Shown: in pieces, positions 26,301 to 38,900 of the stretch | How the letters are laid out: the number at the start of each line of letters is the position of its first letter | Numbering within the stretch: the first letter of the stretch is position 1 | From: Colius striatus | Taxonomy: Eukaryota; Chordata; Aves; Coliiformes; Coliidae | Assembly (NCBI RefSeq): GCF_028858725.1 | Contig: NC_084761.1 | Location: 20,490,501-20,554,500, forward strand | Direction of reading: 5' to 3' | DNA length: 64,000 nt | The notes under the pieces: model-generated | Told to the model about the DNA's origin: nothing | What the model saw: the letters and a program-made list of their open reading frames with translations, nothing else | Database searches by the model: none | Position numbers and translations under genes: made by a program

Positions 26301-27505
26301 TGACACTTGTTACCTATTGGGAGCAAACAAAGCAAGGGATGGAGCCACCCTAAACCATTTGCTGCCTTTCAAACAGTAAATACAGCTTTGTGAGGAAATG
26401 GAAGTTCTGCTCTGGGCGGAGTAAGCACAAGACTTGTGCTCCTGGTAGGTCTCCTATCCAGTTTGAAAAGTTTTGGCAAAGAGTAGCAATACATCTGGTC
26501 CTAAGAGTCTGGAAAAAGTCATGCCCTCTTCTCCTTCTCATCCTCTAATAACAATAACATGTATTGGGTTCCTTTGTTTTGACTTCTCTGAGACGCCGCC
26601 TAAGTTCATGTTCTCCAGTATGATCTCTGCAAATAATACAGTCACAAATGTCTTCATATTATTATCATTATTGTAAATTAACACTACTTCTCTTGTGTAA
26701 TCCTTTGCTTCCCAGAGGTGGTGTGTTAAGAAAGACTCTTCAGCTTGAGGAAGATGGCTTTTGCCTCACACTGTGTTCCTGGTCTCCCCGACTGACAGGA
26801 TCTGTGCTGTCACGAAGCAGCCTTGCAGGTGAGAGAGAGGCTTTCCTTCCTTGCCTTCTGTCATCTGACTTTTTGAGGGGTCTCTACTGATACAAGGAAT
26901 TGTAATTCCATGATAGGAAAGCATTGTTCCTCTGTGCAAGAACAGAAAGGAGTATCTCTGGTTCAGATTTTATTGCTGTTTTCCGTATAGACACAACTGT
27001 TCACAGGCCACACAGACTTTTGACAGGGTTTCACAAGTACAAATTGTTACAAAGGTAGTACTAATATGAGGCTTTGATCCCAGGAGAACAAACTCTTGTG
27101 GTCATTCCTGTGCAATGGCAGTATTCCAGTGAATTAATTACTTCAAATCTGTTCATTAAGACAGCTTAGATGATACCTTATCACACTGGAAGCAGGAGCA
27201 ATAATGTTATAATTCTTTTTTTGATACATATGTTGGATTTTCTCTTTTTTTCTGACAATATATTGTCAGAATATATTCAGATAATATATCTTAAAAAACA
27301 GCTTTCAATCTTTTCAGTAACAAACTCTGGAATAATTTTTGTTCAGAATTCGTAAACAAGAAGTTGCAAACAGCCTCTAAGCAAAACTAGAGCTGTGTGT
27401 GTTTGTTTTATGTATTCTGACCACAGCTGCACTAATGAAATTTTGTATCATTATGGCCATAGTAAACACAGTGAATTTGCCATACAAATACCATAGCTTA
27501 CAGGA
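23400..27505. other. Intergenic or NPFFR2 5' intron DNA
   Basis: About 4.1 kb with no supported exon on either strand and no recognisable repeat. Because NPFFR2 in other vertebrates has far-upstream 5' exons, part of this stretch may be intron. No start exon was recognised. Confidence 0.45.
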
Positions 27506-28790
27506 ATCACAGAATCTTAAGGGTTGGAAGCAACCTTAAAAGATCATCTAGTCTAAGCCCCCTGCCAGAGCAGGACCTCCTAGAGAAGTCACACAAGAAC
27601 TCGTCCAGGTGGGTTTTGAATGTCTCCAGAGAAGGAGACTCAACAACCCATCTGGGCAGCTCATTCCAGCACTTGTCACCCTCACAGTGAAGAAGTTTTT
27701 CTGTATATTTCTTTGGAACCTCTTATGTTCCAGCTTTTACCCATTGCCCCTTGTCCTATCATTGGGCATCACTGACAACAGCCTGGATCCATCCTCCTGA
27801 CACCTGCCCTTCACATATTTGTAAACATTAATGAGGTCACCCCTCAGTCTCATCTTCTCGAAGCTAAAGAACCCCAGCTCCCTCAGCTTTTCATCATAAG
27901 GGAGATGCTCCACTCCTTTCATCATCTTTGTGGCCCTGTGCTGAACTCTCTCCAGCAGCTCCCTGTCCTTCTTGAACTGAGGGGCCCAGAACTGGACACA
28001 ATATTCCAGATGTGGTCTCATGAGGGCAGAATAGAGGGGGAGAAGAGCCTCTCTTGACCTGCTGCCCACAGCCCTTCTAATACACCCCAGAATGCCATTG
28101 TCCTTCTTGGCCACGAGGGCACATTACTGGTTCATGCTCATCCTGCTGCCCATCAACACCCCCAGGTCCCTTTCCCCTGCACTACTCTCTAAGAGTTCAT
28201 TCCCCAACCTGTACTGGTACATGGGGTTATTCTTTCCCAGATGCAAGACTCTACACTTGCCCTTGTTGTCTCCCTGCACAACTCTCCAGCCTGTCCAGGT
28301 CTTGTTGGATGGCAGCACAGCCTTCTGGTGTGTCAGCCACTCCCCCCAGTTTAGTATCCTCAGCAAACTTGCTGACAGTACCGATCACAGCACAAATTCC
28401 AGCTGCCTGTAGAAGGCCTCATGAACCTTCTCACTCCGATCAGGTAGCCTGTAATTGACACCTACAACAGTGTCACACATGCTAGCCTGCCCCTTAATTC
28501 TAACCCACAAACTCTCAACTTGTTCCTCATCCTCACTTGGACAGAATTCAGTACATTCTAGTTGCTCTCTCACATAAAGAGCAACTCCTCCACCTCGCCT
28601 TGTTGGCCTGTCTTTCCTAAAAAGGACACAGCCATCCATGACCACATTCCAGTCATGGGAGCTGTCCTGTCATGTCTCTGCAATTGCCACCAGATCATAA
28701 TCCCTTGCCTGTACACAGACTTCCAACTCCTCCTGTTTATTCCCCATGCTGCGTGCACTGGTGTAGAGGCATTTCAAGAATGAAACCTAT
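27506..28790 (-). mobile_element. CR1 LINE with a large internal deletion, minus strand
   Basis: The left end is the complement of the CR1 3' terminus (AATCACAGAATCTTAAGG). From there to about 28380 is the ORF2 C-terminal part, including [14 protein letters not shown] and [15 protein letters not shown]. At about 28381 the sequence jumps to the ORF2 endonuclease domain, with FRKDRPTRRGGGVALYVREQ and VESLWVRIKGQ, and further right to the ORF2 start (SMGNKQEELE-like). The reverse-transcriptase core between these parts is missing. Confidence 0.92.
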
Positions 28791-29060
28791 CGTGTAGGAG
28801 TCACCCCTCACACTGCCTTGCTACCCTTAGGCTCAACTCTAGTGGGCCTGGTTTAATACCCTTCACCCTTCTAAACTAGTTTAGAGTTCTTTCTATAAGC
28901 CCCACTAACTTGTTTCCAAGTATCTTTCTCCCCCTTTGAGACAGATTGAACTCCACTTATCACTAGACCAGGCATCATGAAAATTTCACCATGATCAGAA
29001 CACCCAAAGTTGAGTTGGTGGCACCAGCCTGAGCTACCTGTTGGTCAAGTGGGTTTTCCT
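28791..29060 (-). mobile_element. Possible 5' part of the same CR1
   Basis: This stretch follows the CR1 ORF2 start without a break in character, including a pyrimidine-rich piece (CTTTCTCCCCCTTTGAGACA) like upstream parts of long avian CR1 copies. I cannot align it to an ORF1 protein by eye, so the assignment rests mainly on adjacency. It could instead be another old interspersed repeat. Confidence 0.45.
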
Positions 29061-29471
29061 TGTTTGTTCAGTGTTCCCCCCCACCATGAGAGGAATGGAG
29101 ATGGAAAACGTACAGATATTTTTATTATCTTTGAGATGAGATGGAAAAGGATTGGCTGAAAGGAGAAATGAAGGCAGTGCCATATGTTTTCACAATGTAC
29201 TTACCAGCTAAATCAGACAGTGATAAATAATCAAGAGAGGCACAGAAGACAGAAACATAAGTCATCCAAGAAAAGGGAAAAAATAATGCAATGTATAAAT
29301 ATTACAAGATGACAAATAAAGTAATTTGCTCCCACGTGGTAATTTAATAAGGGCATGGACTCTCTCTTTCATGCAATATACCAGGGGAAAATCTGCAGAG
29401 AATAAGAGCCTCCACTAGTGAAAACCTGCCCAGTCCTCCATACGGGGTTTTTAAACACAGTGATGGCACCC

Positions 29472-29821
29472 TGTGGTGGTTTAGCCCAATGTCCACCCAG
29501 TCATAAAATCATTCCCCCTCCTTCTCCACTGACCTTTGTGTCTGCAGGGATGTTTTCACATTCTCACTCCCTGTTGCTGCTGCAGTTTAGCAACTGCCCA
29601 ACAACTTCTCCTTCTCAAATATGTTATTCACAGAGGCATTACCTCCATCACTAATTGACTAGGCCTGGGTCAGGTGCAGGGTCCAGCTTCGAATTGACTG
29701 GCCCTAACCCTGTGAGCTATACTGGAAGCTTCTGGCAACTCTTTTTGTTTAAAGAAGCCACCCCTGTAGCTCCCCTGCTACCAAAAAACCTGGCCCAGGC
29801 ACAACCACTACATACATACAT
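29472..29821 (+). mobile_element. LTR-type endogenous retrovirus fossil, probably a solo LTR
   Basis: The segment opens with TGTGGTGGTTTAGCCC, a start shared by many avian endogenous retrovirus LTRs. It contains a second run resembling the same group (CACAGAGGCATTACC, GAAGCTTCTGGCAAC, GAAGCCACCCCTGTAGC). No gag, pol or env sequence flanks it, so it is best read as a decayed solo LTR or LTR piece, probably ERVL- or ERVK-like. Orientation and the right edge are uncertain, and no clear target-site duplication was seen. Confidence 0.55.
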
Positions 29822-32800
29822 AGTACAAAGTCTCATAGTGTAACCAGGACAATCTCATGCCTGGATCATGGAAAACCAAATTTCCATTTTTACAACAACA
29901 GTTGAAGGTAAAAGTGAAGTGCATGCAATTATTTTTGTTGGCCAAATTAATGAAATCTAGTAACCATTGGAACCAGCCAACACTGCTTCGCCTTTGTATA
30001 TTACCATTTGGTCCTGGTATCCTCATTTTTGTGTGTGTGGAATCTCATCACAGAATCCTCTGAGGCTTTAGAAGCTAAAGTGGAGATAAGGAACCTTCAC
30101 AGACACAAAGAACAGAAGTATGTTGTCATGGAAAAAGAAAGTTTAGTGAGGCAAGCGCTAAAAATATTGTTCTTCCCTTGTCCTGAGCTCTATACTCAGT
30201 AATGGATCAACTACAGAAATTTCCTGGAGGCCTTGAAAAATGATTGCATCTCTGGTCTGCTGAAAAGTTAGAAAGTCCTGCTTGCAAAATGCAGCCACTG
30301 AGGGATGGCAGAACCAGCAGTACCTCATTCTGTAAGTGTTTCAGGAATAAGGAAGACACATGCGTAGATTATGCATAGATTGTCCTATGGCTCAGTGGAT
30401 CAGAAAAAGCTGTCAACTGAGACAAACAAATTGTGCATACCTAAAAAAAACAGGTGAAAAAAATCAAGTGTGAACATTCCCAACTGAGTGAAGGGCTATT
30501 AGCAGCTATTTTTAAGAATTAAGTGGGGCATGTAAATTAGTATGAGAAGGGAAAGTGGTCACAAGTGATTTCTGCCTCAATGAAAAGTAATGGTTTAGGA
30601 GGAAACAACAGCAGGAAAAGCTGTGTGACTGCCAGCCAGGCATTTTGGTTGCAGAAGGCCATTTCCTATAGAAACCAGCTTAAAACCAAAATGCCATTCA
30701 ACAGGGTGACACTGCACAGCAGTATGCAGCAAAGCAGGACAAAATCAAGGGAACCACTGACCACAGTGCAGTACTGTGGACAAGGATCTGTGCTTTGTAC
30801 CACATTATCAGACAAACAGGAGGCAATGGCAGCACAACATATAAAACTGACAGGCACACAAATAGCACATTAGCAGGACAGTAGCTTGCAGAACACTTGA
30901 AATACCTCCATGCTGTTCAGTACTTGGGGCTCATTTCATTTGTTGCATTTAGTTCTGGGCAGTTGAATTCAGCACAGTTTTGGATCAGAAGTCTTCAGGA
31001 AGGTGTAGGAAAGATCAGAGCTCCAAGGTGTGACCTATGGGGAAATATTGTAACATCAGTAGGCAACGTGTTCTCCCATTTTGTTGTAAATTTCAGAAAT
31101 GCTTTACCATAGCATCATCCATTTCAAACGGTTAGATAGCAAGGATGTATGTCTGTAATTCACTGCAAGCAGGGCTCATCTTTGCTCCCTCTGCCAGAGA
31201 GAGTGAGGCTTCAGCAGCAGTCAGACACCCATTTCCATGCTGAGGCTCAAATACATGACAGGCAGAAGTGCAGAAGCTGTTGCTAACAGACTGGAGCACC
31301 TGGGTTCACCAAGACAAATGCTGCAGGCAAGACACACTTTTTCCCACATTAGAATTTCATTAGAGCATCATTAACTTCTTGGAAATTGTTTTAAGGTATG
31401 TTTTAACTTCATTTTGCACTCAATGTCAGTTTCTCATACAAGCAGAAGTGTTCAGTATAACACAAGACCTGAACTGCAAAGGAGGATATTTATGAATCAA
31501 GGTAGTAGAATTTTCTCTTTAAGTATTTTATTTACTTTTTTATGCATGAGGATTTCCATGGTATTTTAAATTAAATACCTCAGTGTCTTATCTATCTCAA
31601 AAAAAGCACCAAATATCACGTGGAAACAGTAGGCTTTCAGCTAGGGAAAAGGAGCTGTGAAAGAAAAGCTACACTAAAGTCTGCAAGCCACAATAGATTT
31701 TTCTTACTGACATTTACTTCCATGAAGAATGACAAGTATACAATGAGAAGTAAATTTCTCATTTTTAAATAGGCACTCCCAGAGAGACATGACAATGAAA
31801 GTTGCACACTGAGTTCTTATGAATGGATTTAAACTGTTTATCCTTCCCTAACAGTCATTTATCTGGGTAGTTGGAGTTGGCACCAAAGAAAATACTTTGT
31901 TCAAGTGGTATTTTGGTGGGTTTTTGTAAAGGTCTTAAATTTTTCCTATCCTATCTAGTTATGAAGAACAACAACACTATCAGTAGGATCACTATAATAA
32001 ACAAATCAAGCTTAGTTGCATATTACTCATCCATTTGAGTTAGGAATATAAAGCATTTCACCAAAAAGCCAAATCTCAAATGTAAGTCAGAAGATGCTAA
32101 TGGCAGCTGAGGCATTCACAGCAAATTTTGTTACATTTCTGTAGATTTTTTTTCATCCTGCTTCATCCAACATTCAAACAACATTACACAGTTTTCATTG
32201 ATTTTATTACCACACGAAACAAGGAAGAGCAAAGCTGAAAAATTCCCACAGCAAACCCTTGCTATAGCTAATTGCTTTCTGCCATTTGCTGTTAGTTGGC
32301 CTTATGCCAATCTGTGAATTCTATCCTTTCAAGCACGCGTGTGACTCCTGCCAGCTTGCTCAGAAACAGGTAAAATCCAAAGTATCCTTTTCAGCTCATA
32401 GTTGAGTACAGGGTGGAAGTTTTGCCTTTTTGTCCATCATGAAGCTGTACGACACACGTAGGAGAACAGGGATTGATAACATGGAGATACAGTGACTGTT
32501 CTTAACCTGAGCTGGGCAAGTCCTTGGTTACACAGTAAAATGCAAGTACCTAACACCTTGTAGCAAGGAAACACAGACAAAAAGCTTTCAGCTAATGGTA
32601 GCTGTAACATAACACACATGAATTCTTGAGAATTAGACCTTAGGCTACTTAGCTATTGCTTGTCATTATACTGTTTTTTTCTTAATGCTTAGTCAATCTT
32701 TAAGGTTCTGAATTTAAAGATTTTTCCATTTGAGGTGTCACAGGCTGTTTTAAATTGTAAGTAAAGTCTTAGCCAATTGTTCCCTGAAATAAGGTTAAAG

Positions 32801-35486
32801 AAAGATTTCCACACACAGGCACACTTATCCTGACGCTTTATTAAGAAGTCTAGCAAAGTCATAAGACTGTAAAGATTTTAGCTCCCTTATGCTTAGAAAT
32901 GGCTTTTTGTCATCTTCACTAGAATTCCCTTAAGAACACTCAGAAGGCACATCTCCAAGATTTGCATCTATTAGTGGCTTTTTGTTTTGCATCTGGAATC
33001 TAAGGGGCCTTTTTAGGCTGTCAGCCAGCAGCAGAGTGAGAAACAAGGGTGGCAATACCACTAATGTCAGCAGCACAGGGGAGAAATATCATAAGACAGT
33101 GGAGAAGAGTGCAAGGAAATTCCACAACACAAGCAGTACAGGGCTGGGCTCTGTTATGACCTCTTGTTATTCCATCTGATAGCTTTTTCTTCTTGGTACA
33201 GTCTTATACTGAAAAACAAGGACTCTGAGAAATATCCTTTTGTAAGTTAGCAGTTTACCTGGTGCTTAGGATACATTCAAGGCTATTAATACTTCAAGTA
33301 TCTTTCTTTTAGAGAGGTCACCCCACACAGAGCCCACTGCAAAATCTAGCAGTATGAAAAGCAGCACTGGGCTTGCTGCATTAAAGGAAGGAATGCTGTA
33401 CAAGCCAGAACTGTGCAGAAAACTAAGTGCACTCATTCCATTTTGCCTTTGCTTTTCAGACACACATTCAGTAGGGAAGCATTTATCAATAAATTAATTG
33501 GGTCTTTGGCTGAGCAGTAAAACTTCAAAGAAAGTGAGGTAAAAAAAAGCTAGTACAGCCAGAGCAGCATTCTCCCTGGTCAGCAGGGAGACATGTAGCA
33601 CATGTAGCATTAGCCATGTTTTGATAGTAGGCTAGTAAACCTATCTCTCTCTTTTGCTAATATTATCTAACCAAACATGTCCACTACTCCTGTCAGCCAG
33701 GCACTGAGTAGTATCCTCTGCTATTGCCTCACATCTCACTTGTACTTGTCCATTTCATTGCTTGGATTCAGAAGGGGAAACAAGTTCCTAGTTGAGAAGC
33801 TTTCAGTAAACTATTTCAATTCAGTTCTCCTGAGGTCCAGTCTGTAAGAAGCAGCTTGCCTTTTGTCATGGGAAATTGGCCAGGGACCACATTAAATATC
33901 ATCTGAACTAGTCTGAGCTGTTTCCACTGGAGAGATACTCCAGTGAGCACTTAGCAGTAAGTGTTGTGGATTAAACTATGAGAACACTTAAATGATCAGT
34001 ACCAGGCTTTTTGCAGCACTAAAGTCACCACTAATGGGAGATGAGCCTCCTAAATTGCCACCTTACAGCACAGAAGATGTTTTTACCATCCACAGCCCTT
34101 CAATATTGGCTGAATGGGCACATAGCTGAGTCATTTGATCTCAGGTGCAAATAAAGGTTCTGTACATGAGTCACACCTTGTCAGATCACTCAGATGGAGA
34201 TGACAGCCATGTCATTTGGATTATTGAAAGTGAACAGAATAATTGGGGCAGTAGGTAGAAGGAGGAAGCAAGTGTAATTATAGTTCTGGTAGAAGATGAT
34301 AGATGGGACAACCATAATCTCAGTAGATAATAAAATTGCCAGCAAAATAATCAATTTAGGAGTCCATCAGTCACACTGCAAGCTAATTCACTAGGTATAT
34401 AGAAGCAGGCACTGTCATTAAGTAGCTTATGCCCTTGCCTCTCAAGTAGGGCACAAAGAATACTGTACTCATTGCAGAGAGAATTACCAGAGCTCAGCTC
34501 ATAGTTCACCAACACCAAGTGATTAGTCCATACAGAAATAGTGCATGTGGATGTTAGCTTATACTCCACAGCAGAGCTGCCATAGATACGACAAACCCAT
34601 CTGCTCTGTGCTGTGTCCTCTGCAGTAAGCCTTTACAGAAGCACTTCCCAAAGCATTTGAGTGTTCTTTATGGGAAGCCCCATTCTGTGAAGTGACACAA
34701 TGCTGTTGGGGAGATAGGGTCCCAAGTTTGTAAGGAAGTTAGTTCCCTTGCCCACCCATTCTTTCCCTCCTGTCAATTGCTCCCAGCAGCTGCAGAGCCA
34801 GCATTGCCTTAGAGGCACACCCACTGCCAGATCTGAGAGCAGTACCAGTAGCTCAGGTCCCAAAACAGAACAAATTGCTCAGACTGCTAGAGTGCCCCAT
34901 GGGTCAAGCAGACAGAACTAAATCATTACTTCTATTTTGATTGTAACAAGAAAAAAGTCTTATTTTAAAGACTTATTTTGTGTTGGCTTGTGGCCAAGTT
35001 AAAACTGTATGTTATCGTAACTACAGAAGTATGACAATAGTCATGTCAGCAGAACAGTAACTGGAACTGCAAGTGTAGGTAGAGATTCTTGCAGCCATCC
35101 CTCCACGTGTTAAGCATTAAAAACTCAAGGGATCTAATTGTCTATTAAAAAGTTTCTCTCACTATGGCCAGCTGAGTACAAAAGCAGCATGAAGTCAAAG
35201 AAATAACTCTACACAAGCATAAGAGAACTAAACTCAAGAGACAGCATGCTTATGGCAGCTTCCTCAAGTGCTACCCTCAGCCCAGTCATCAAAACAGTAG
35301 CATAAAGCCAAACAGGAGAGCATTTTTGCCTGAAACTGAGGGCTTAGACAATAGAATGTTGCAGTATTTATGATGTAACCTCCTCTATGCCTCTTTAAAC
35401 ATTATAAAAACAAAGCTTAGAAAGATACATGGATTTATTTTATCATTATTTGATTTTACACAGAAAATTGGTATCAAGAATTATTC
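29822..35486. other. Intergenic DNA, nothing recognised
   Basis: About 5.7 kb without a supported exon, RNA gene or repeat. The open frames here (up to 102 codons, 30565-30873) have no family features. Confidence 0.5.
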
Positions 35487-35655
35487 ATAGAATCACAAAA
35501 TGGTAGGGGTTGGAAAGGACCTTTAGGGATCATCTAGCCCAACACCCCCTGCAGAAGCAGGGTCACCTAGATCAGGTTACACAGGAGCACATCCAGGAGC
35601 ATCTTGAAGACTTCCAAGGAAGGAGACTCCACACCCTCCCTGGGCAGCTTATTGG
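35487..35655 (-). mobile_element. CR1 LINE 3' end, minus strand
   Basis: Complement of a short CR1 3' end: TCATAGAATCACAAAATGG, then GGTTGGAAAGGACCTTTAGG, ATCATCTAGCCCAACACC and AAGGAGACTCCACACCCTCC. It stops abruptly after CTGGGCAGCTTATT, so it is 5'-truncated to about 170 bp. Confidence 0.93.
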
Positions 35656-35879
35656 AATGAAGAATTTCTCATCCTTCCCAGTCTTCTTTCTCTTACTTAT
35701 TGTGCAAGCTGACAGCAGCATGAATCAAAACAATATAAATGCAAAGAGCACATCACAAAGGTTCTTTGCACTAGCTTATACATACGCTGCTTGTGAAAAG
35801 TGAGAAACATATCATGATTTTATTTAAATGTATTTTAGCCAGGAAGTAAAAGCAAACAGAAGCCATGATCTGCAGTATA

Positions 35880-35987
35880 GATGAGGTGCTCAGGGATTGG
35901 GTTTAGTTTAGTGATGGATCTGGCAGTATTAGTGGTAGGACTTGATGATCTTAAAGGTTTTTCCAACTCTAATTATTCTATCTTAAG
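35880..35987 (+). mobile_element. CR1 LINE 3' tail, plus strand
   Basis: A very short, diverged CR1 3' tail. GTGCTCAGGGATTGGGTTTA, GGTAGGACTTGATGATCTTA and AAGGTTTTTCCAACTCTAAT are recognisable, ending in ATTATTCTAT. It sits about 225 bp from a minus-strand CR1 end, and the two are independent insertions. Confidence 0.85.
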
Positions 35988-38900
35988 TGCTTGTCCTTAG
36001 CTGGAAGGCCCATCTCAATACAGTACTTACGTTGAGACTCTATTTGGGCTACATGGAAATAACTGATTTCTTTTAGAAATCGGAGGGGAAGGGGAGTATA
36101 TCACAAAACCAGATGAAGCTACCCAAGGAGCATCCATTTTTGACAAAAGACACAGTAACGCTTCCAGCATTGAGCCAGACATCCTCTTTCCACATAGCTA
36201 CTGTAATTATACACAAGTAAAAGTGCGTGTAAACTACCATTGGAAACAAATAACACTTCCCCCACAACAATCAACCCACCCCAACCTACCCCTAGTAAAA
36301 GGATGTCTCAGAACAACAGCTACAAACCTTGCTTCTTCTCAGCCAGGGACTCAGCTAATGCTGCTTTTGGGGTGACTTACTGTTACATGCAATTAATCCT
36401 TTAAATCTAATAATACTGACCTCATTTTGGGGGAAATGTAGCTCAAAGATACATCCCTTTACCCCTCTATACCACTTCTTAACACATGCTAGTTGTTCAA
36501 ACCCAGCCAGCTGTACAATAGCATTCAACTAATTATAAAATGTGAACCACATAAACCCTGCATCAGGGATTACTACTTAGAGCTTATTACCATTAAATAT
36601 CCTTTTACCTCTTCACCCAAGTTCCCAAGTAGTGGAATATTCAATTATACTTCATTAAAGATAAAGCAGAACAGTCTGCTTGGCAAAGGGCAGACTACCT
36701 GCGCAGCAAGGCAGTGTTGAATCCTTAACAGTGAGCTGCAACCAAAGGTCCGATTTGTCCAGAAGCAACATTGTCAATCTTCAATAGCTTCATAGACTAA
36801 ACAGTAGAAAAAGTGGGCTATTAAGGTCATCCTAAGTCTTTAACCTGCATAGAATTACCTCTATAGAAAGAGAATAGTTTGTAGGACTGCAGCACAGGGA
36901 AGTAGGGCAAACTCCTTTCTGTATCTTCCTGCTTTCAGTGACTGCACACCAGCATCTACAGCTACTTTAGCTACCCCCAGATTAAACCAACAATTCTTTC
37001 TATGAGTTCCTGGGAATCTATTGCCTCTTGAATTCCCATTTATTGCCTCACTGACTTGATTTTCATGACTCACTGACCAATTAACATAATTCCAATTAAG
37101 CCTCACCTGATTCCAATTAAGCCTCACATTGATAGGTACCCTCTAAATGGAGGTCTGAAATTTTACATACTCATACTGAGAAGTTGCCTCTCAGTACCTG
37201 TGGGGTTTTAGCTGTTGAGTTGGAGGTGATTTTTTTTGTCTGAACACAGGCTGTTCCCCACATAACCACCCATTTCCCCTTTCCTGTGTTTCTCCTGGTC
37301 ACTGTATCCTGTCAGGGATGAAGGAGAGAGCTGCATGCAGCCTTGTGACACGAAAGTCACCGAGGCATGGTAAGCTGCTTTGTCATCTCCTCTTCCCTGA
37401 TGATGCTTTTTGTACTGATTAGCACTAAGCATTATTTCACCAGGTTACCACCACTCCAGGACCTCAAAATAGCTACTGGAAACTATCATCACATGCACCT
37501 ATTAAAAGTTAACCATCCATATCTATTTCAGCTCTAAAAAGGTTTATTCCATTTTGCACCTACACTCCAAGGTCTCCACCACCATGAACCTGAACTGACA
37601 TGTTGAAGCAAGTTCCCTCCCCTCTCCTAAAGCCAGTTCTGTTCAGTAAGGCATAGCTAAAACTCATGTGTGCCACAATTGTTCCCAACAGCATATACTT
37701 CTGTATTCAAAGCAGATTATAGTGAATAGTATAGTATAATTTGATGGGCCATTAAGATGTTAATTTAATGATGTATTTTTAAATCACATAAACTGTATCA
37801 GCCATATCATAACACTGCTACTAGCATGTTGCTCTAACTAGCTACCTTTATTCACTGGAAGGCAACAGCAAAACAAGCATCCTCAAACGATATTGATTAG
37901 GGTCACCTGGTGACTAGCATTCTAATGAAGCCCTCAGCCTCAGGATTTTTGTTTTCAGTGGTCACTAAAATTGAAGCCTAACAGTACAGTAAGTCTTCCC
38001 TTCTAAAGGAGAGTTGATTTCCTTCAATAGAGAAAATTGCTTTTCTATCAATGCAGTACTTCAATAGAGAAGTTACCTTTAATTTACCATGCCAGAAAGC
38101 TAGAATTAATCAGCAGTCTTGCAATGAATAATCCTGCTACAAGGTGAGGTCAGGCCAACACTTTCAGAAAACCTTTTCCTTAGATTTTAATCTCATGTAG
38201 GAAATTTTAGTCTATCAAGTCATCTATCATTACCCAAATAATCACCTCTTCTGGTTTAAGGTCATTAATGCATGAACTAGTGGCATTGGCTACTACCAGA
38301 CTGCAACCTGTTCAACTTCAACATAAATAATGCAATTCCCATCCACTACACAAAGTCCTGCCTTAAGTTTGCAGGAGGTCTGGATGTTCAGCAGGTCAGT
38401 GGCTCAATGCACAGACATCCTCTTGTCCATGACCATCGGACTCATCCTGTGGGCAGTTTCCTCCTAAAGTATGTCAGTCCTACGAGCAGTGACAGCCAGG
38501 GCAGATAGTATCATTCTGTTTCTTCAATGGCAGCATCTGAACCATAGAGACATCCTTACCAAATGAAGAACTGCAAGTTCAGGGTCAGTTCTCATGTGCC
38601 ATGATTCGCAGAGAAACCAGTCATTGATATAGCTTAATGAGGTGAGATGACAGGTCACAGCATGACTACAGTAGTGTTGTGGAAGCCATTGACCCAGCTC
38701 AATTAACTTGCAGCTTTGTATTGGTCTTCTACTCATCTTCTTGCTCCTCTTCTACAGAGCTCTGCCAAGCTCACACAGCAACAACAGCCACACCACTTCA
38801 GGCAGTTAGCCATCTGCTCCTTGCCCCAGCCCTCTCCACAAACCTGCGAGTACCTTGGCCTTCAGCACCGCTGTACATCACCATACCATCAGCCCCTGTG

